From positions 806,001 through 870,000 of the forward strand of contig NZ_PJND01000007.1 in assembly GCF_002846575.1 (NCBI RefSeq): 64,000 bases of DNA. Direction: 5' to 3'. This DNA comes from Flavobacterium lindanitolerans. GTDB taxonomy: Bacteria > Bacteroidota > Bacteroidia > Flavobacteriales > Flavobacteriaceae. Under the pieces are notes generated by a model. That model saw nothing but the letters and a program-made list of their open reading frames with translations. It did not search any database and had not been told where the DNA came from. Numbering within the stretch: position 1 is the first letter of the stretch; each line of letters starts with the position of its first letter. Made by a program: the position numbers and the translations under genes. Of this stretch, positions 62,121 through 64,000 are shown piece after piece.

Positions 62121-63467
62121 ATGTTTAAAAAAATATTAATCGCAAACAGGGGAGAAATAGCACTTCGTGTTATTAGAACCTGTAGAGAAATGGGTATCAA
62201 AACGGTAGCCGTTTATTCCACAGCAGATGCAGAAAGCCTTCACGTTCGTTTTGCTGATGAAGCTGTTTGTATAGGCCCACCACCAAGTAACCTGTCTTAC
62301 TTGAAAATGTCTAATATTATAGCGGCTGCAGAAATTACAAATGCAGATGCTATCCACCCGGGATATGGTTTCCTTTCTGAAAATGCAAAATTTTCAAAAA
62401 TCTGTCAGGAGCACGGAATCAAGTTTATTGGTGCTTCTCCTGAAATGATTGAAAAGATGGGAGATAAGGCTACTGCCAAAGCAACGATGAAAGCTGCAGG
62501 AGTTCCAACTATTCCTGGCTCTGATGGTTTGCTTGAATCTTATGAGCAGACTAAAAAACTGGCTAAAGAATTTGGCTATCCTGTAATGCTTAAGGCTACT
62601 GCCGGAGGTGGAGGAAAAGGAATGAGAGCGGTTTGGAAAGAAGAAGACCTTCTAAAAGCCTGGGAAGGTGCCCGTCAGGAAGCTGCTGCGTCATTTGGAA
62701 ATGACGGAATGTATATGGAGAAACTGATTGAAGAGCCTCGCCATATCGAAATTCAGGTTGTGGGTGATGCTTACGGTAAAGCGTGCCACCTTTCTGAAAG
62801 AGATTGTTCCGTTCAAAGACGCCACCAAAAATTAACAGAAGAAACGCCTTCTCCGTTCATGACAGATGAACTTCGTCAAAAAATGGGAGAAGCTGCTGTA
62901 AAAGCTGCAGAATATATTAAGTATGAAGGTGCCGGAACAGTAGAATTCCTGGTTGACAAACACAGAAATTTCTACTTTATGGAAATGAATACCCGTATTC
63001 AGGTAGAGCACCCAATTACAGAACAGGTTATTGATTATGACTTGATTCGCGAGCAGATTTTGGTTGCTGCCGGTGTGCCAATTTCAGGGAAAAACTACCT
63101 GCCACAGTTGCATGCTATCGAATGCCGAATCAATGCAGAAGATCCATATAACGATTTCAGACCGTCACCAGGAAAAATTACGACATTGCATACGCCAGGA
63201 GGTCATGGAGTTCGTTTGGATACTCACGTTTATTCCGGATATACAATTCCGCCAAACTACGATTCTATGATTGCAAAATTGATTACTACTGCTCAGACAA
63301 GAGAAGAGGCAATCAGTAAAATGAAACGTGCACTTGACGAATTCGTAATCGAAGGAATTAAGACGACAATTCCTTTCCACAGACAGCTAATGGATGATCC
63401 GGCTTATGTAGAAGGAAATTATACAACAAAATTCATGGAAACTTTCAAAATGGAAGAGCCTAAATAA
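62121..63467 (+). CDS. accC: Biotin carboxylase subunit of acetyl-CoA carboxylase
   Basis: 448 residues. Carboxylates biotin on AccB using ATP and bicarbonate. N-terminal [22 protein letters not shown]-grasp with [43 protein letters not shown] and [14 protein letters not shown]. The final gene of the fabH-accB-accC cluster; accA and accD lie elsewhere. Confidence 0.96.
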   Translation: MFKKILIANRGEIALRVIRTCREMGIKTVAVYSTADAESLHVRFADEAVCIGPPPSNLSYLKMSNIIAAAEITNADAIHPGYGFLSENAKFSKICQEHGIKFIGASPEMIEKMGDKATAKATMKAAGVPTIPGSDGLLESYEQTKKLAKEFGYPVMLKATAGGGGKGMRAVWKEEDLLKAWEGARQEAAASFGNDGMYMEKLIEEPRHIEIQVVGDAYGKACHLSERDCSVQRRHQKLTEETPSPFMTDELRQKMGEAAVKAAEYIKYEGAGTVEFLVDKHRNFYFMEMNTRIQVEHPITEQVIDYDLIREQILVAAGVPISGKNYLPQLHAIECRINAEDPYNDFRPSPGKITTLHTPGGHGVRLDTHVYSGYTIPPNYDSMIAKLITTAQTREEAISKMKRALDEFVIEGIKTTIPFHRQLMDDPAYVEGNYTTKFMETFKMEEPK

Positions 63468-63498
63468 AAAAAATCCCAGCTTTAGCTGGGATTTTTTT
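63465..63498. terminator. Bidirectional terminator between accC and the CHAT gene
   Basis: AAATCCCAGC (63471-63480), TTTA loop, GCTGGGATTT (63485-63494), flanked by A and T runs. It overlaps the accC stop and ends at the last base of the CHAT gene, so it serves both converging genes. Confidence 0.88.
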
Positions 63499-64000
63499 TA
63501 GCTCTTTTTCTGCCTTTGGAGTACAATCAAACAGGAAAGAATAATGAGCGCTCCGCCAAACAAATACCAATAGTTGCAGGAAGTATCTTCTGAAACTTCC
63601 CCGTAAAAAACAAAAGCACTCCAATAATAAGGCGATTTTTTGCCATTAGGGATAGCCTTGTCATTCAGGAATTTCATTTTTGCCTTATGGTTTGCAATTG
63701 GGTAACTATTGCCTTTTTTATAATGGGTATAAAAGTTTTTCATAAGCAGGGAAGTCGTAAAATCATTTACTTTCCATAAAGAAAACAACAGATTTTCAGC
63801 ACCTGCATTCTGGAATCCTCTGGCAATGCTTATTGCGCCTTCTCCTCTGTGTAATTTTCCTATTCCGGTTTCGCATGCGCTTAATACTACCAAATCCGGA
63901 TGGATATCTAACGAATACAAATCGCTGTATACTATGTCCTGATTGTAAAAAGAAATAGTAGCAGGAACGTCGACAGTACCGGACGAAGCATGTGTAGAAA
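63498..64000 (-). CDS. CHAT-domain protein with C-terminal membrane helix, N-terminus beyond window
   Basis: The frame is open to the right edge, giving about 167 residues of a longer gene. The visible part is the caspase-like CHAT core: candidate catalytic His in STHASSG at the very edge, then DLVVLSACETGIGKLHRGEGAIS with the catalytic Cys, GFQNAGAENLLFSLWKVNDF and LLMKNFYTHYKKG. One transmembrane helix (YWYLFGGALIILSCLIVL) and a basic end (QRQKKS) close the protein. TPR-CHAT proteins of Bacteroidota usually have long N-terminal TPR arrays. Translation from 63920 would truncate the fold. Confidence 0.85.
   Translation of the reverse strand, partial: STHASSGTVDVPATISFYNQDIVYSDLYSLDIHPDLVVLSACETGIGKLHRGEGAISIARGFQNAGAENLLFSLWKVNDFTTSLLMKNFYTHYKKGNSYPIANHKAKMKFLNDKAIPNGKKSPYYWSAFVFYGEVSEDTSCNYWYLFGGALIILSCLIVLQRQKKS

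Noticed and set aside
63498..63920. Reading the CHAT gene as a complete 140-residue protein from a TTG codon
   Set aside because: The frame is open beyond this codon to the window edge and the upstream residues contain the candidate catalytic His.

Overview
The window looks like the chromosome of a Flavobacterium-type member of the Bacteroidota. The grounds are low GC, almost no Shine-Dalgarno sequences, promoters of the TTG/TTTG-N17-23-TAnnTTTG type, a three-subunit Bacteroides-type succinate dehydrogenase, many small lipoproteins, TPR sensor kinases and a PID-CTERM-like sorting tail. No IS element, prophage, rRNA or CRISPR array is visible. There is one tRNA.

Layout: 1-7.4 kb holds an aminopeptidase P running off the left edge, a Crp-like regulator, a ChaN-like lipoprotein and the sdhCAB operon with a DUF2846 gene inserted before sdhB. 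7.5-16.2 kb holds a GH92 mannosidase, a nitrilase-type amidase, an Ig-like lipoprotein, ComF and glycyl-tRNA synthetase. 16.3-22.9 kb is a signalling block: a LytTR regulator with a degenerate receiver, a small exported protein, a TPR histidine kinase with its response regulator, and then an array of four copies of a double palindrome. 22.9-36 kb is housekeeping: thiL, an ABC transporter with a permease/M1 peptidase fusion, DinB and WYL regulator, lepA, an L,D-transpeptidase, a CheY-like protein and dusB. 36-45.9 kb is a membrane-stress type cluster: XRE regulator, YbjN-like protein, PspA, YqiJ-like OB-fold protein, a 24-residue membrane microprotein, a YqiK-like flotillin and a 1616-residue AAA ATPase. 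45.9-49.8 kb holds a MATE exporter, a LolC/E-like permease with rbfA, methylmalonyl-CoA epimerase and a CAU tRNA. 50-57.8 kb is a second signalling block: TPR kinase and response regulator, small exported proteins, a TPR-HTH protein and a structured intergenic region. 57.8-64 kb holds riboflavin synthase, pdxA, the yceD-rpmF-fabH-accB-accC lipid-initiation cluster and a CHAT-domain gene running off the right edge.

The most interesting finding is behind the response regulator at 21178-21846. Four tandem sites of the form TRCGG-N5-CCGYA, 7 bp, TRCGG-N5-CCGYA each lie exactly 22 bp upstream of a TAnnTTTG-like -7 element. They appear to drive a short RNA, two paralogous structured RNAs of about 175 nt (22095-22267 and 22667-22849) and a 63-residue lipoprotein. 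A fifth, single site with the same 22-bp spacing precedes the 93-residue gene beside the second TPR kinase/regulator pair at 50.3-53.3 kb. I read this as an activator-dependent regulon controlled by one or both response regulators, with small RNAs as main outputs. The architecture is visible in the sequence; the assignment to these regulators is inference.
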